A DNA stretch of 64,000 nt from positions 496,001-560,000 of the forward strand of contig NZ_BMWG01000001.1 of assembly GCF_014651115.1 (NCBI RefSeq), written 5' to 3'. A model generated the notes under the pieces. That model was not told the DNA's origin. It ran no database searches and worked only from the letters and a program-made list of their open reading frames with translations. Every line of letters starts with the position of its first letter. Position 1 is the first letter of the stretch. The position numbers and the translations under genes were made by a program. Source of the stretch: Streptomyces inusitatus (GTDB lineage Bacteria; Actinomycetota; Actinomycetes; Streptomycetales; Streptomycetaceae). Positions 8,649 through 16,607 of this stretch are shown here, one piece after another.

Positions 8649-9875
8649 CTAGCGGCGGGCGAGCTGTCGCTGCCCCATGAAGACCGCCCGAGCGATCGTC
8701 TGACTGTCCACCTTCACCAGCACCGGCCGATCCGCGAGCTTCTCCACCGCGACGGCCAGCCTGCGCAGCTCAGGCCCCGAACCCATCATTCCGCCGAGCT
8801 TGCTCAGCGGGATCACTGCCTCCGCCTCGCCCGCCTCGGCGACGAGCGCGAGCGTGCCGCCGGAGCGCGGCTGGACGATGCCGCCCTCGGCGAGCTTGGG
8901 AACCGGGATGGTCGGGATGCTGAAGCCGAACTTCTTGCCACCGATGACCGGAACCCAGTCCGGCACCGAGAACTTGATCTTGTTCATCGCCCCGATGAGG
9001 ATATTGAGCCCCGTCACCACCATCCGGGTCGGGAACAGCATCATGTTCCCGATGTCCTTGAGCAGCGGCCCGAGGAACCTGCCGGCTGCGGAGGCGGCGT
9101 CGCTGATGCCCTTGAAAGCGGATCTGAGGCCGCTCATCACAGCCTTGCCGATCTTCTCCAGATCGACGAACTTCAGGATCAGCGGCGCCAGCAGCGCCAT
9201 GATCAGACCGAGCGGGTTGGCCGCCATCACAAGGTTGAGCCCTCGCTGAGCGACGGAGGCTCCCCGTGCGCCCCTGCTGAAGTTGCCCATCGCCTTGTCA
9301 CCGCGATCGGCGTTCTTCCCCGCGTTCCCCACGGACTTCTCGACCGCGTCCGCCTGCGTCTTGACCCCCCGCAGTGCCGTCCTCGCGCGGTTCGCCGAGC
9401 TGCGCAGCCGGTCCAGCGAAGACCGGAACCGGTCGGATCCGGTCCGGGCCTGGCCCAGGGAGGTATTCGCGCCTCGCACACCGGTGTTGAGCCTGCCGAC
9501 GGCACTCGCACTGTTGGTCGACGCGGTACGGATCCTGCCGATGGAGGTACCGGCGCTGTTGGAGGTGGTGCGGAGACGGCCTATGGAAGTGTTGGCCTGA
9601 TTCGCGGATGTCCTGACCCGGTTGACGGCACCGGACGCGGTCCCGGAGTTGCGCTGGAGGCTGCCGAGGCCGGAGCCTGCGTTGTTCGCGGTGGTGCGGA
9701 GACGACCGACGGAGGTGTTGGCGTTGTTCGCGGAACTCTGGATCCGGCCGACCGCGCCGGCGGCAGAGCCAGCGTTGCGCTGAAGGGTACTGAGGCCGGA
9801 ACCGGCGTTGTTCGCATTGGTACGGAGGCGGCCGAGATGGCCGACCACCGTGCCGAGTTTCTGGTTGAGAGACAT
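8649..9875 (-). CDS. Tail tape measure protein, short, with 14-residue tandem repeats
   Basis: 408 residues. Residues 14-195 are thirteen units of 14 residues of the type [LVI]GR[LIV]RTxANNAGSG. A hydrophobic pair-rich region follows (about 210-300), then the typical tape measure C-terminus: VPVIGGKKFGFSIPTIPVPK, LAEGGIVQPRSG and EAEAVIPLSKLGGM. Tape measures set tail length at roughly 0.15 nm per residue in known siphophages, which predicts a short tail near 60 nm. The gene sits between a coiled-coil protein and the second Dit gene. The ATG has AGGAG 6 nt upstream. It is small for a tape measure, which often exceeds 700 residues. Confidence 0.8.
   Translation of the reverse strand: MSLNQKLGTVVGHLGRLRTNANNAGSGLSTLQRNAGSAAGAVGRIQSSANNANTSVGRLRTTANNAGSGLGSLQRNSGTASGAVNRVRTSANQANTSIGRLRTTSNSAGTSIGRIRTASTNSASAVGRLNTGVRGANTSLGQARTGSDRFRSSLDRLRSSANRARTALRGVKTQADAVEKSVGNAGKNADRGDKAMGNFSRGARGASVAQRGLNLVMAANPLGLIMALLAPLILKFVDLEKIGKAVMSGLRSAFKGISDAASAAGRFLGPLLKDIGNMMLFPTRMVVTGLNILIGAMNKIKFSVPDWVPVIGGKKFGFSIPTIPVPKLAEGGIVQPRSGGTLALVAEAGEAEAVIPLSKLGGMMGSGPELRRLAVAVEKLADRPVLVKVDSQTIARAVFMGQRQLARR
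9291..9836 (-). repeat. Tandem 42-nt repeats inside the tape measure gene
   Basis: The part of the gene encoding residues 14-195 is built from about thirteen 42-nt units, with the first units also repeating every 126 nt (three units). Each unit encodes a hydrophobic residue at positions 1 and 4 and a run of N, A, S, T and G at 7-14. Units near the 5' end are the most alike; later ones are diverged. Recombination between units would change tail length in 42-nt steps. Confidence 0.75.
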
Positions 9876-9912
9876 GGATCACTCCTGAGGAGAGAAAAGG
9901 GTCCGGCCTGCT

Positions 9913-10614
9913 TCAGATGGCGATCCCCAAATCGCGCAGTCGGCGTGTAAGGAGGTCGATAGAGGTCGATGCCTCGTCCGCGGTTCTTCGGATACTCCGG
10001 ATCTGAGGCGTCCGCTGGGCATCGGTGTTGCGCATTGCGGTCTTGTCGGCCTTCAGACCCAGCTTCCTGTTCATCTCCCTGGCCAGATCGGTGATGCGAG
10101 TATGCGCCCGATTGGTCACCCCACGATCACGAGTTATAGCATTTCGATTGCTAACGATGTCCGCCTGTGCTTTGTCGAGGTCCGAGCGGAGCCTCTCTGG
10201 ATTCCGACGGGCCCTCCTGTCCTGAATTTCATTGATAATGTTGTAATCGAAGCTGTACAGCTTCACAGCAGCAGAGACGCCGGTCAATTCCGCAGTGCCG
10301 CCATTCAATGCCCCCGTGGCACCATAGGCGGTGCCGACATTCCCGACAGCCTCGTATTTCCCCTCACCGTGTTCCGCTTTATGCTCAAAGGCCTCAACGG
10401 GAAAATCCTCTTTCGGCTTATTCACCTCCTTGTCCAATTTGGTCACCTTGGAGCTCAGCGACTCAATCCCCATACTGGCTTTGAGGGAGCTGATGAAATC
10501 CTGGTTCTCCGATTTCTTATCAGCGTCCGAGTTCAGGAAGAGATCCGCCCTGACCTTGTCGAGGAACTCCTTGGAGCCGGTGTACTCGCGTATCTCTTTA
10601 TTGATGTTCGACAT
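9913..10614 (-). CDS. Coiled-coil tail-block protein of unknown function, low GC
   Basis: 233 residues with no domain I recognise. Residues 20-65 and 135-233 are predicted long charged helices (SSLKASMGIESLSSKVTKLD; LRSDLDKAQADIVSNRNAIT); a Gly/Ala-rich stretch lies between. GC content is visibly lower than in its neighbours, and the gene uses A- and T-ending codons that are rare nearby. It lies 37 nt upstream of the tape measure and shares a helix-rich, Arg/Asn/Thr composition with it. It may be a tape-measure chaperone or accessory, or a recently acquired gene. AGAGGTGA lies upstream of the ATG. Confidence 0.65.
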   Translation of the reverse strand: MSNINKEIREYTGSKEFLDKVRADLFLNSDADKKSENQDFISSLKASMGIESLSSKVTKLDKEVNKPKEDFPVEAFEHKAEHGEGKYEAVGNVGTAYGATGALNGGTAELTGVSAAVKLYSFDYNIINEIQDRRARRNPERLRSDLDKAQADIVSNRNAITRDRGVTNRAHTRITDLAREMNRKLGLKADKTAMRNTDAQRTPQIRSIRRTADEASTSIDLLTRRLRDLGIAI

Positions 10615-10689
10615 GGATGTTCACCTCTGCTTCTTGCGGTGGGTGATCCCGGCGCGAAAGACTCCGGACGACTACCGGAGGAGGGGCTG

Positions 10690-11259
10690 ATGGAGGTAAC
10701 CGGATGGGGCGCACGAGAGGTACGGATCCCCCCGGGGCTGGCAGGCCGTGTTGTGGTCGAAGCCACCGGGGGGCTGATCAACCCGCACTTCTGGCTCGTC
10801 GCGGACATCGCGTCGAAACAGGGCACCCGAGAGGAGAAGCTCTTCATACTCGGTGGGTGGCCCTGGGAGAAGGGACGACCGCAGGCCCTGATCGACCCGT
10901 CGTCGCTCGGGAATATCCGCATAAAGGCACCCGAGGGAAGCTGGGTCAGCCGTTGGAAACTGACGTTCCGCAAACCCGAGGAAGTCGAGCTGGTGACGGC
11001 CGAGAGCCGAGGCACCGGAAGCCGGATCCTGCGGACCCCTGACCGGCCCGGTTCGGTCACCGTCAAGTTCGGCAAGGCCGGAGGCCGGCTGTACCAGGGC
11101 CTTGGCAGCCGGAAGAATACCGAGCCGCTGGCCGGGCACTACGGCCCGATGACCCATACGGTCGAGGTGGCCGCCAACAGTTTCCTGACCGTACGGGACG
11201 GCAGCGGTGACTGGGGCCCGATGATGCCCTGGACGCTCCACTGGACCGCGTCGGACTGA
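10690..11259 (+). CDS. Plus-strand gene of unknown function inserted in the tail block (moron-like)
   Basis: 189 residues beginning at an ATG with GGAGGAGG close upstream. It is the only plus-strand gene between the lysis genes and the XRE gene. I recognise no family. The protein reads as a soluble, mostly beta protein: repeated short strands such as VVVEATGGL, HFWLVADIA, LFILGGWPW, WVSRWKLTF and HTVEVAANSFLTVRDG, and Trp is frequent. No signal peptide or membrane helix is seen. It sits between the two tail-tip modules, diverging from the coiled-coil gene and converging with the 59-residue gene, with its own leader. That arrangement resembles a phage moron. A role in immunity to the particle is possible but unproven. 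Confidence 0.65.
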   Translation: MEVTGWGAREVRIPPGLAGRVVVEATGGLINPHFWLVADIASKQGTREEKLFILGGWPWEKGRPQALIDPSSLGNIRIKAPEGSWVSRWKLTFRKPEEVELVTAESRGTGSRILRTPDRPGSVTVKFGKAGGRLYQGLGSRKNTEPLAGHYGPMTHTVEVAANSFLTVRDGSGDWGPMMPWTLHWTASD

Positions 11260-11281
11260 CCCTGTGGTGCCGCGAGTCCGG

Positions 11282-11461
11282 TCAGGGGCTTGAGGGTTCC
11301 ACTCGCTCGTACGGCGTCGGCGTCGGCAGCGGCGTCGCCCCGTCACCGATCGCCGCCTCCGGTGCTCCGACCGGCACCTGGGGCGGGTCGCGCAGCAGGA
11401 GGTAGCCGGGGAGGAGTTCGGCCAGGCGGCGGGCGAGGGTTTCGAGCTGTTCGTTGGTCAT
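11282..11461 (-). CDS. Small proline-rich tail-module protein (module 1)
   Basis: 59 residues: an N-terminal amphipathic helix (NEQLETLARRLAELLPGYLL) followed by a Pro/Thr-rich tail (PLPTPTPYERVEPSSP). It begins 28 nt after the Tal-1 stop with AGGAG upstream of its ATG. It takes the same place in module 1 that the 65-residue Pro-rich protein takes in module 2, though I see little direct sequence identity. Function unknown. Confidence 0.6.
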   Translation of the reverse strand: MTNEQLETLARRLAELLPGYLLLRDPPQVPVGAPEAAIGDGATPLPTPTPYERVEPSSP

Positions 11462-11489
11462 GGTGGTGCTCTCCTGGTGGGGGATGGGG

Positions 11490-13736
11490 TCAGGCGACGG
11501 AGCCGGAGACGGGCGGGTCCGGGGTGAGGCCGGTGTCGGTCGGGACGCCGTTGTAGGTGGCGCCGCGGAGGGTCAGGGTCTGTTTGACGGCCTGGCCCTC
11601 GGCCTCGGTCTTGATGCCGACGACCCAGGCGAGGGAGTCGAGGACCGCGCCGGTGGTGTCCTTGACCCGGACGACGTCGCCGAGCTGGATGCGGGGGTCG
11701 GCGAGGATCTCCACGTCCTGGAGGAGTGGGACGGGGTAGACCCCGGCGGCGCGCAGGGCTTCGGCGATCTCGCGCGCGGCGCGGCTGTCCTGGACCCAGC
11801 CCTCCGGGTCGTGCTCGTAGAGCTGGACGCCGTAGTGGCCCTGGCTGATCGTGTTCCAGGCGGAGTACCAGTGCTTGCCGGGGCCGCCGTCCCCGGACAC
11901 GGTCGGTGCGAGCATGTCCATGGAGCGTGCGCCGCCGCGCAGCCAGACCGTGGAGCTGCTGCGGTTGCGCATGGTGACCGTGACGGCGCCGTCGGAGATG
12001 ACCGTGCCGACCTCGACCGCTCCATGGACGTTGGCCGCCGTGTCGCTGTCGGCGTTCCTGAAGCTGATGCAGCCGGGGAGGGCGTCGACGTAGGTCTCGG
12101 GCGGCCAGCAGTCGTACTCGTCGTCGCCCCTGCCGAAGACGAGAGTGCCCGTGGTGCCGGCCGGGATGCTCAGCCTGGCCGTGCTGATCTTGGATTTGGC
12201 GATTTTGTTGACGGAGACGTTCTCCCAGTTGTCCCACGTCACCGAGCAGTAGTTGCGGCAGGCGTCGATCTCCTCCGTCACCGTGAGCGAGGCCAGTTCG
12301 CGGGCCGAGGTCACGGTGAGGTGTGAGGTCGTGGGCGCGTTGGCCCAGCGGCTGCGGTTGCGCCAGCGGAAGATGCCGTTGCCGTCGAACTCGGCGGTGG
12401 ACAGGGTGGCACGGGCGATGGCGGTGATGGCTTCCCACGCGGTGCCGGAGACGGCCGGGATGACCCGCAGCCCGGTGTCGGGCGGATCGAGGGCCGCCGT
12501 CTTCGTCCAGCGTCCCTCCTGAAGGATGTCGGCCGGGGTGCTGGGCACGGTGGTCAGCGACGAGACCTGAAGGCCCTCCACCCGCAGATTGCCGAGCCGC
12601 AGGATGACATTGCCCAGATGCGAGGCCGCCACCGCCCCGGCCACCGTGCCCGGGGTGCAGTGGATTCCATTGCCGTCCGGGTAGCGCACCCGGGCCTCGA
12701 AGGTGGGCACCCCGGCGCTGGAGAACTTCAGCCAGAAGCCGATGTGCCAGCGGCCGGACTGGGTGGTCAGTGCGGGAACGGTCCAGACGATGCTGCCGTT
12801 GCCCGTGGGCACCTTGTCCTTGCCGCTGAAGGCCTGGAGCTCACCCTTGGTGAAGTCGACTCGGACGGTGGTGTAGTGCGGGGTGAGGTTGGCCGGCGTC
12901 CAGGACAGGGTCAGATCGAGCTGGCGGGTGCCACCGGCGGAACCGGTGTTGTCGAACCACGCCTCGGCCCACAGCCCGTCGCCGAGACGGTTCACGGGCC
13001 GTACCGAGGGGATGTACTCGGCGGAGGCGAGCCCCGAGGCGGGGCCCTGCACGGCCGCCTCCCAGGGCGCGTTGGTCTTGGTCCACTTGGTCCAGTCGCC
13101 GGACAGCGCGGTCAGATAGCCGATGTTGGCGGCGGCCCCGCCGTGCAGGGAGGCGTAGAGAATGCTGGTCGGGCGGGGCGGCGGGCAGGTGTGGATGCCC
13201 GCGTTGCGCAGCAGATGGTCGACGCACCAGGTGGGGCTGGCCGTCCAGTTGTTCGCCAGGCTCGGGCCGTACGGCGCGTCCGCGTCGATGCCGCCGGAGG
13301 GGCGGGGCAGCCGGGCGGGCATCCGCAGTCGTTCCGCGCCGTCGAGCGCGGTGAGGGAGACCGCCTCGCCGCCCGACTGGGCCGAGCGGGACCGTACCGT
13401 GCCCCGGAACTGCGGCAGGGCGGAGCCGGCCAGTCCCCAGTCCATGGTGACGGACTGGCGGGGCCGGATCACATCGCCGGTGGCGCGCGGCGCCCACGGT
13501 CCGTAGAGAGCGGGACCGGACACTCCGCCCCTGCCGCCGAGGGTGAGTTCCAGCTGGGCGCTGGAGGAGCCGGAGAAGGCGCGCATCGCGTCGGGGAGGT
13601 CGGTGGCATAGCTCTGGTCCAGGGACCACGAGCTGACCTGCGGGCCCAGCTCCCTGCCGCCCAGCCGGACCCGGTGGTCGGCGGAGCGTTCGCCGTCCTG
13701 GAGGGCTTTTGTGAGAGAGGGATCAGCCGGTTGCAT
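11490..13736 (-). CDS. Tail-associated protein (Tal/tail hub-like), module 1
   Basis: 748 residues, paralogous to the 795-residue protein at 5345-7732. Shared blocks include LGGRELGPQVSSWSLDQSYA and TDLPDAMRAFSGSSSAQLEL at the N-terminus, LDGAERLRMPARLPRP, the cysteine-containing WCVDHLL and ACRNYC elements, and the C-terminal DPRIQLGDVVRVKDT and LAWVVGI blocks. The central region, about residues 220-390, is unlike its paralog and is beta-rich. The ATG overlaps the Dit-1 stop by 14 nt. It is expected to form the tail-tip hub. Confidence 0.75.
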   Translation of the reverse strand: MQPADPSLTKALQDGERSADHRVRLGGRELGPQVSSWSLDQSYATDLPDAMRAFSGSSSAQLELTLGGRGGVSGPALYGPWAPRATGDVIRPRQSVTMDWGLAGSALPQFRGTVRSRSAQSGGEAVSLTALDGAERLRMPARLPRPSGGIDADAPYGPSLANNWTASPTWCVDHLLRNAGIHTCPPPRPTSILYASLHGGAAANIGYLTALSGDWTKWTKTNAPWEAAVQGPASGLASAEYIPSVRPVNRLGDGLWAEAWFDNTGSAGGTRQLDLTLSWTPANLTPHYTTVRVDFTKGELQAFSGKDKVPTGNGSIVWTVPALTTQSGRWHIGFWLKFSSAGVPTFEARVRYPDGNGIHCTPGTVAGAVAASHLGNVILRLGNLRVEGLQVSSLTTVPSTPADILQEGRWTKTAALDPPDTGLRVIPAVSGTAWEAITAIARATLSTAEFDGNGIFRWRNRSRWANAPTTSHLTVTSARELASLTVTEEIDACRNYCSVTWDNWENVSVNKIAKSKISTARLSIPAGTTGTLVFGRGDDEYDCWPPETYVDALPGCISFRNADSDTAANVHGAVEVGTVISDGAVTVTMRNRSSSTVWLRGGARSMDMLAPTVSGDGGPGKHWYSAWNTISQGHYGVQLYEHDPEGWVQDSRAAREIAEALRAAGVYPVPLLQDVEILADPRIQLGDVVRVKDTTGAVLDSLAWVVGIKTEAEGQAVKQTLTLRGATYNGVPTDTGLTPDPPVSGSVA

Positions 13737-14964
13737 GAGCCACCTCCACCAGCTCCAGGCTCACATCACGGGAGTTGAGCATTCCGGGGCGCACGGTCTG
13801 GCCGTAATCGGTGACGCTGTACAGGCCGGTGCCCTCGCCCGCCGGCAGCGACGGCGCGGCGTCCCACAGCACGAGGGAGCCCGCGCCGATCGGAGTGGGG
13901 GTGGTGACGGCCGAGGCGAAGACCCAGGGCCGCACGTAGACGGCGCCCGCCGGGGCGCGCATCGCCGAGAGGTTGGTGCCCGAGATCAGCGTGCCCGCCG
14001 CATCGAGGAAGTCCACCCCGGAGAACTCGATCTTGCTGAAGGAGGTGGTGAACACGGCTGTCTGACCGGGGGTGACGGGGAATCCCGGCTTGCCGTCACC
14101 GGGCACCCAGACGAAGGTTCCGCTGCCGGGGATGGTGACCTGGGCCGCGCCGCCCGCCTCGCTGAGGGTCGCGCCGGCCAGCGCCTGCCACTGGGCCAGG
14201 GGCGCGAGGCCCTGCTGCTGGGTCGTCGAGAACGCCTGCCGGTTCGCCAGCCGGAGCGAGGCGTCCTCGGGGGCGGCCGGCCGGAGTATCGATTCGCCGA
14301 CGGGGATGTCCCGGCAGGACCGGTTGAACTTCACCGCCGGTCGGACATACGCGATGTCGGGCGGGACGGTGACGGTCATCGGGCGGTCCATGGTGCTTGT
14401 CCAGTTGAGCCCGGTCGAGGTGCCGCCGTCCGCCTTGATCCAGTAGAGCCTCTGCTGGTGCGCGGTGGTCGCGAGCGAGGGAGCCCACCAGGTGATCCGG
14501 GTGCCGGGGACGACCGGATAGCCGTAGCCCGCGTTGGGCCCGTAGTAGACGAAGGTGGTGATCTCGTCCGGCTGGTTGACGGTGACGGTGACGGGGTCGT
14601 ACGCCCCGGTTCCCCCGCCGATGGTGACCGGGGGCGCCCCGAACCACAGCGAGGTGCCGTAGCCCCCGCGTACCCCCTTGGCCTGGCTCGGCAGCAGCCA
14701 GTTCGCCGAGGCCGGGTCGATCACCGCGACCGGCCCGGGGCCGTCCACCCGGCGGGCGAGCCGGTCGAGGTGGGCGAGGTCGTCGGGGAGCATGTTCTGC
14801 CAGGCGAGCTTGAGACGGCGGGGCCGGATCGGCGGGGTCCAGGTGGTGATGCCTCCGGCGAGGGAGCGGAATTCGGTGGTACCGGACTGGGGGGACCGGT
14901 CGAAGGTGGTGGCGGCTTCCTTGAACGCCCGGAGATGCCCCGGGCGTCCGATCCACATGGTCAT
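13723..14964 (-). CDS. Distal tail protein (Dit-like), module 1, with enlarged C-terminal region
   Basis: 413 residues. The N-terminus (MWIGRPGHLRAFKEAATTFD, LKLAWQNMLPDDLAHLDRLA, PVAVIDPASANWLL) matches the 274-residue Dit-2. The extra 140 residues form Thr/Gly/Val-rich beta segments that may be carbohydrate-binding insertions, as in long Dit proteins of other siphophages. It follows the tail assembly chaperone directly, where a tape measure gene is normally found. This suggests that the module was inserted at this point. An alternative ATG lies 6 nt downstream. Confidence 0.7.
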   Translation of the reverse strand: MTMWIGRPGHLRAFKEAATTFDRSPQSGTTEFRSLAGGITTWTPPIRPRRLKLAWQNMLPDDLAHLDRLARRVDGPGPVAVIDPASANWLLPSQAKGVRGGYGTSLWFGAPPVTIGGGTGAYDPVTVTVNQPDEITTFVYYGPNAGYGYPVVPGTRITWWAPSLATTAHQQRLYWIKADGGTSTGLNWTSTMDRPMTVTVPPDIAYVRPAVKFNRSCRDIPVGESILRPAAPEDASLRLANRQAFSTTQQQGLAPLAQWQALAGATLSEAGGAAQVTIPGSGTFVWVPGDGKPGFPVTPGQTAVFTTSFSKIEFSGVDFLDAAGTLISGTNLSAMRAPAGAVYVRPWVFASAVTTPTPIGAGSLVLWDAAPSLPAGEGTGLYSVTDYGQTVRPGMLNSRDVSLELVEVAHATG

Positions 14965-15018
14965 GTGCGTATGTCCTCTGTCCTTTTCTGGCGCTGCCTG
15001 GCGTGGCGCGGGCGCGGG

Positions 15019-15791
15019 CTACGAGAAGAAGGCGGCGAGCTGGGCCGGGCTGGGGACGTCCGCCCCGGTGCCGGGATCGCCGGGATCGCCGGGATCACCG
15101 GTGCCGGGGGAGGTGCCCGGCGGAGTGTCCGGTTCCGGCACCGGTTCCGGTTCGGGAGCCGGTTCGGGAGCCGGCGAGGGCTTCTGTCCCGGCCTGGTCA
15201 CCGGCTTCGGGAAGTCCAGTGGATCGCTGTCCTCGTCGCGGTTGACCGTCGCGAACATCCAGTTGGACTCGGCGAGCTGGTCGATCACCTGGGCCAGCAG
15301 ATAGTCGGTCGGTGACCACTCGGCGGCCTCGCCGTTCAGCTCGCGCGCGATCGCACTGTCGCGCGGAAGGTGCCGGAGCAGCACCGCGAGCCGACGGGAG
15401 GAGAGCCGGCCCCGGTGCCAGTCGAGCAGGTCGAGGCCGTAGTGGCGGAGCAGATCAGCCTCAAGGGCCTCGGCGTGTTCATCAACGAACGCGCCGAGGC
15501 TCAGCCTTCCCCCAGGCCGAGCCCGGTCTCCTTGCCGTATGCCTCCAGGATGGCGGCGATGTCCTGCATGGTGACGTCGTGGCGCTCGAAGCGGGTGAAC
15601 TGCCGTTCTCCAAGAAGGAGTCGGAGCAGTCCGTCGACGTCGTTGTCGTCGAGGTCGCGGAGCTTGCGCGCAGTGGTGCGGTTCAGCTCGGTCGGCAGTT
15701 CAAAGCTGTCCTCGTCGAGATCGAAGGACCAGGTGCGGCCGAGCGCTTCGAGGCGCTGGGCACGGGCGGCGTTGACGTTGAATCCGGCCAT
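15019..15791 (-). CDS. Tail assembly chaperone, long GT-type form made by -1 ribosomal frameshift
   Basis: Continuing in the -1 frame from the slippery site at 15507-15513 joins the 96-residue upstream protein to an open frame ending at 15019, giving about 257 residues. The downstream frame has no good start codon of its own and reads through conserved-looking blocks (LSLGAFVDEHAEALEADLLR, HYGLDLLDWHRGRLSSRRLA) before a Pro/Glu/Asp-rich tail. This is the lambda gpG/gpGT arrangement, used by most siphophages. The long form binds the tape measure and recruits major tail protein during assembly. The frameshift is inferred from the overlap and heptamer. Confidence 0.75.
15501..15791 (-). CDS. Tail assembly chaperone, short G-type form
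   Basis: 96 residues, acidic and helical (WSFDLDEDSFELPTELNR, LRDLDDNDVDGLLRLLLGER, DVTMQDIAAILEAYGKE). It lies directly after the major tail protein gene, the conserved place of the G-type chaperone. It ends at a TGA 7 nt beyond the slippery heptamer. It is expected to coat the tape measure and be replaced by tube subunits; it is not part of the finished particle. Confidence 0.75.
   Translation of the reverse strand: MAGFNVNAARAQRLEALGRTWSFDLDEDSFELPTELNRTTARKLRDLDDNDVDGLLRLLLGERQFTRFERHDVTMQDIAAILEAYGKETGLGLGEG
15507..15513 (-). other. Slippery heptamer for -1 frameshifting
   Basis: The minus strand reads GGGGGAA in the frame CTG GGG GAA GGC TGA. A -1 slip re-reads the last G and continues as GGA AGG CTG AGC CTC into the long downstream frame. 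G-rich heptamers of this kind at the end of G-type chaperone genes are known frameshift sites in actinophages. Confidence 0.65.
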
Positions 15792-15835
15792 GGGTGTCTC
15801 CGTTCGAAAGATTGCGGAAGATGTCGGAAGAGGGC

Positions 15836-15876
15836 CGGGGCGGCCCCGGACAGGGAGAGTGTCCGGGGCCGCCCCG
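15836..15876 (-). terminator. Perfect 17-bp hairpin between major tail protein and chaperone
   Basis: CGGGGCGGCCCCGGACA (15836-15852) pairs perfectly with TGTCCGGGGCCGCCCCG (15860-15876) around a 7-nt loop. It follows the major tail protein stop on the minus strand. Partial termination here would keep tube protein in excess over the rest of the tail. Confidence 0.7.
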
Positions 15877-15926
15877 AGGGGGGACTGACGAGTGCCCGGT
15901 CAGTCATGACCGACCGGGCGGCCCGG

Positions 15927-16502
15927 TCAGGCGTACGCCGAGGCGTCGTCCTTGATCCGGAAGCTCGCCAGCGGCGCGGCGTCGTCCACGGCCAGGGCCG
16001 TGAAGGTGATGCCGAGCCGGACGGCGCCCGTACGGGTCAGGGAGATCTCCTCGGTCTCGGTGACCTGGCCGCGCGGGACCACGAAGCGGTAGCGCGAGGC
16101 GCCGTCCACGAACTCGACGCCGATCGCCCGCTCGTCCGGACCCGGGGTGTTGGCGAGGTCGTACTTGTACTCACCGGCGACCCCGCCGGCCGTGACCGCG
16201 CCACCGCCGAGGAAGAAGGGCAGGGTGTGCTTGTTCAGCTGGAGGAGCTGGAACTTCACGGTCAGATCGCGGTCGGAGTAGATGAACCGCGCCGGGCTCA
16301 CCGACTGCCAGGTGTCGACCGGGTCGATCTTGTCCTTCTTGTTGAACTTGATGCCGTCGGTGGTGGTGTAGCCCAGCTCGGTCCACTTCGCCGCGTCCCA
16401 GGCGATGGTGGCATCGGCGGGGGCTGCGGTACCGGCGGCGGCGAAGAGGACCTTGCCCGATCCGGCGACGCGGATTTCCTTGCCGTTGTTGCTTCCAGCC
16501 AT
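15927..16502 (-). CDS. Major tail (tube) protein
   Basis: 191 residues. Blocks such as VAGSGKVLFAAAG, ELGYTTTDGIKF, VKFQLLQLNKHTLPFFLGG, RYRFVVPRGQVTETEEISLT and VRLGITFTALAVDD match the tube-protein family of siphophages (beta-sandwich that forms hexameric rings). It follows the tail terminator and precedes the chaperone, the canonical order. A strong hairpin follows the gene and a pair of CTGATCAG palindromes precedes it, suggesting separate control. The ATG has GAGGAG 5 nt upstream. Confidence 0.85.
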   Translation of the reverse strand: MAGSNNGKEIRVAGSGKVLFAAAGTAAPADATIAWDAAKWTELGYTTTDGIKFNKKDKIDPVDTWQSVSPARFIYSDRDLTVKFQLLQLNKHTLPFFLGGGAVTAGGVAGEYKYDLANTPGPDERAIGVEFVDGASRYRFVVPRGQVTETEEISLTRTGAVRLGITFTALAVDDAAPLASFRIKDDASAYA

Positions 16503-16521
16503 GTGAACTCCTCAGTTCATC

Positions 16522-16544
16522 CTGATCAGTTCGTACTGATCAGT
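16522..16544 (-). promoter_or_regulatory. Paired CTGATCAG palindromes upstream of the major tail gene
   Basis: CTGATCAGT occurs at 16522-16530 and 16536-16544, each containing the 8-bp palindrome CTGATCAG, 14 nt apart. They lie 20-42 nt before the major tail protein start. This could be a regulator site or an RNA structure near the translation start. No regulator is known. Confidence 0.35.
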
Positions 16545-16607
16545 GGTGCGGATATGGCAAAGGCCCCGCCGGAGAGGCGAGGCCCGTCTGTGGGGTGGTG
16601 TGTGCCG

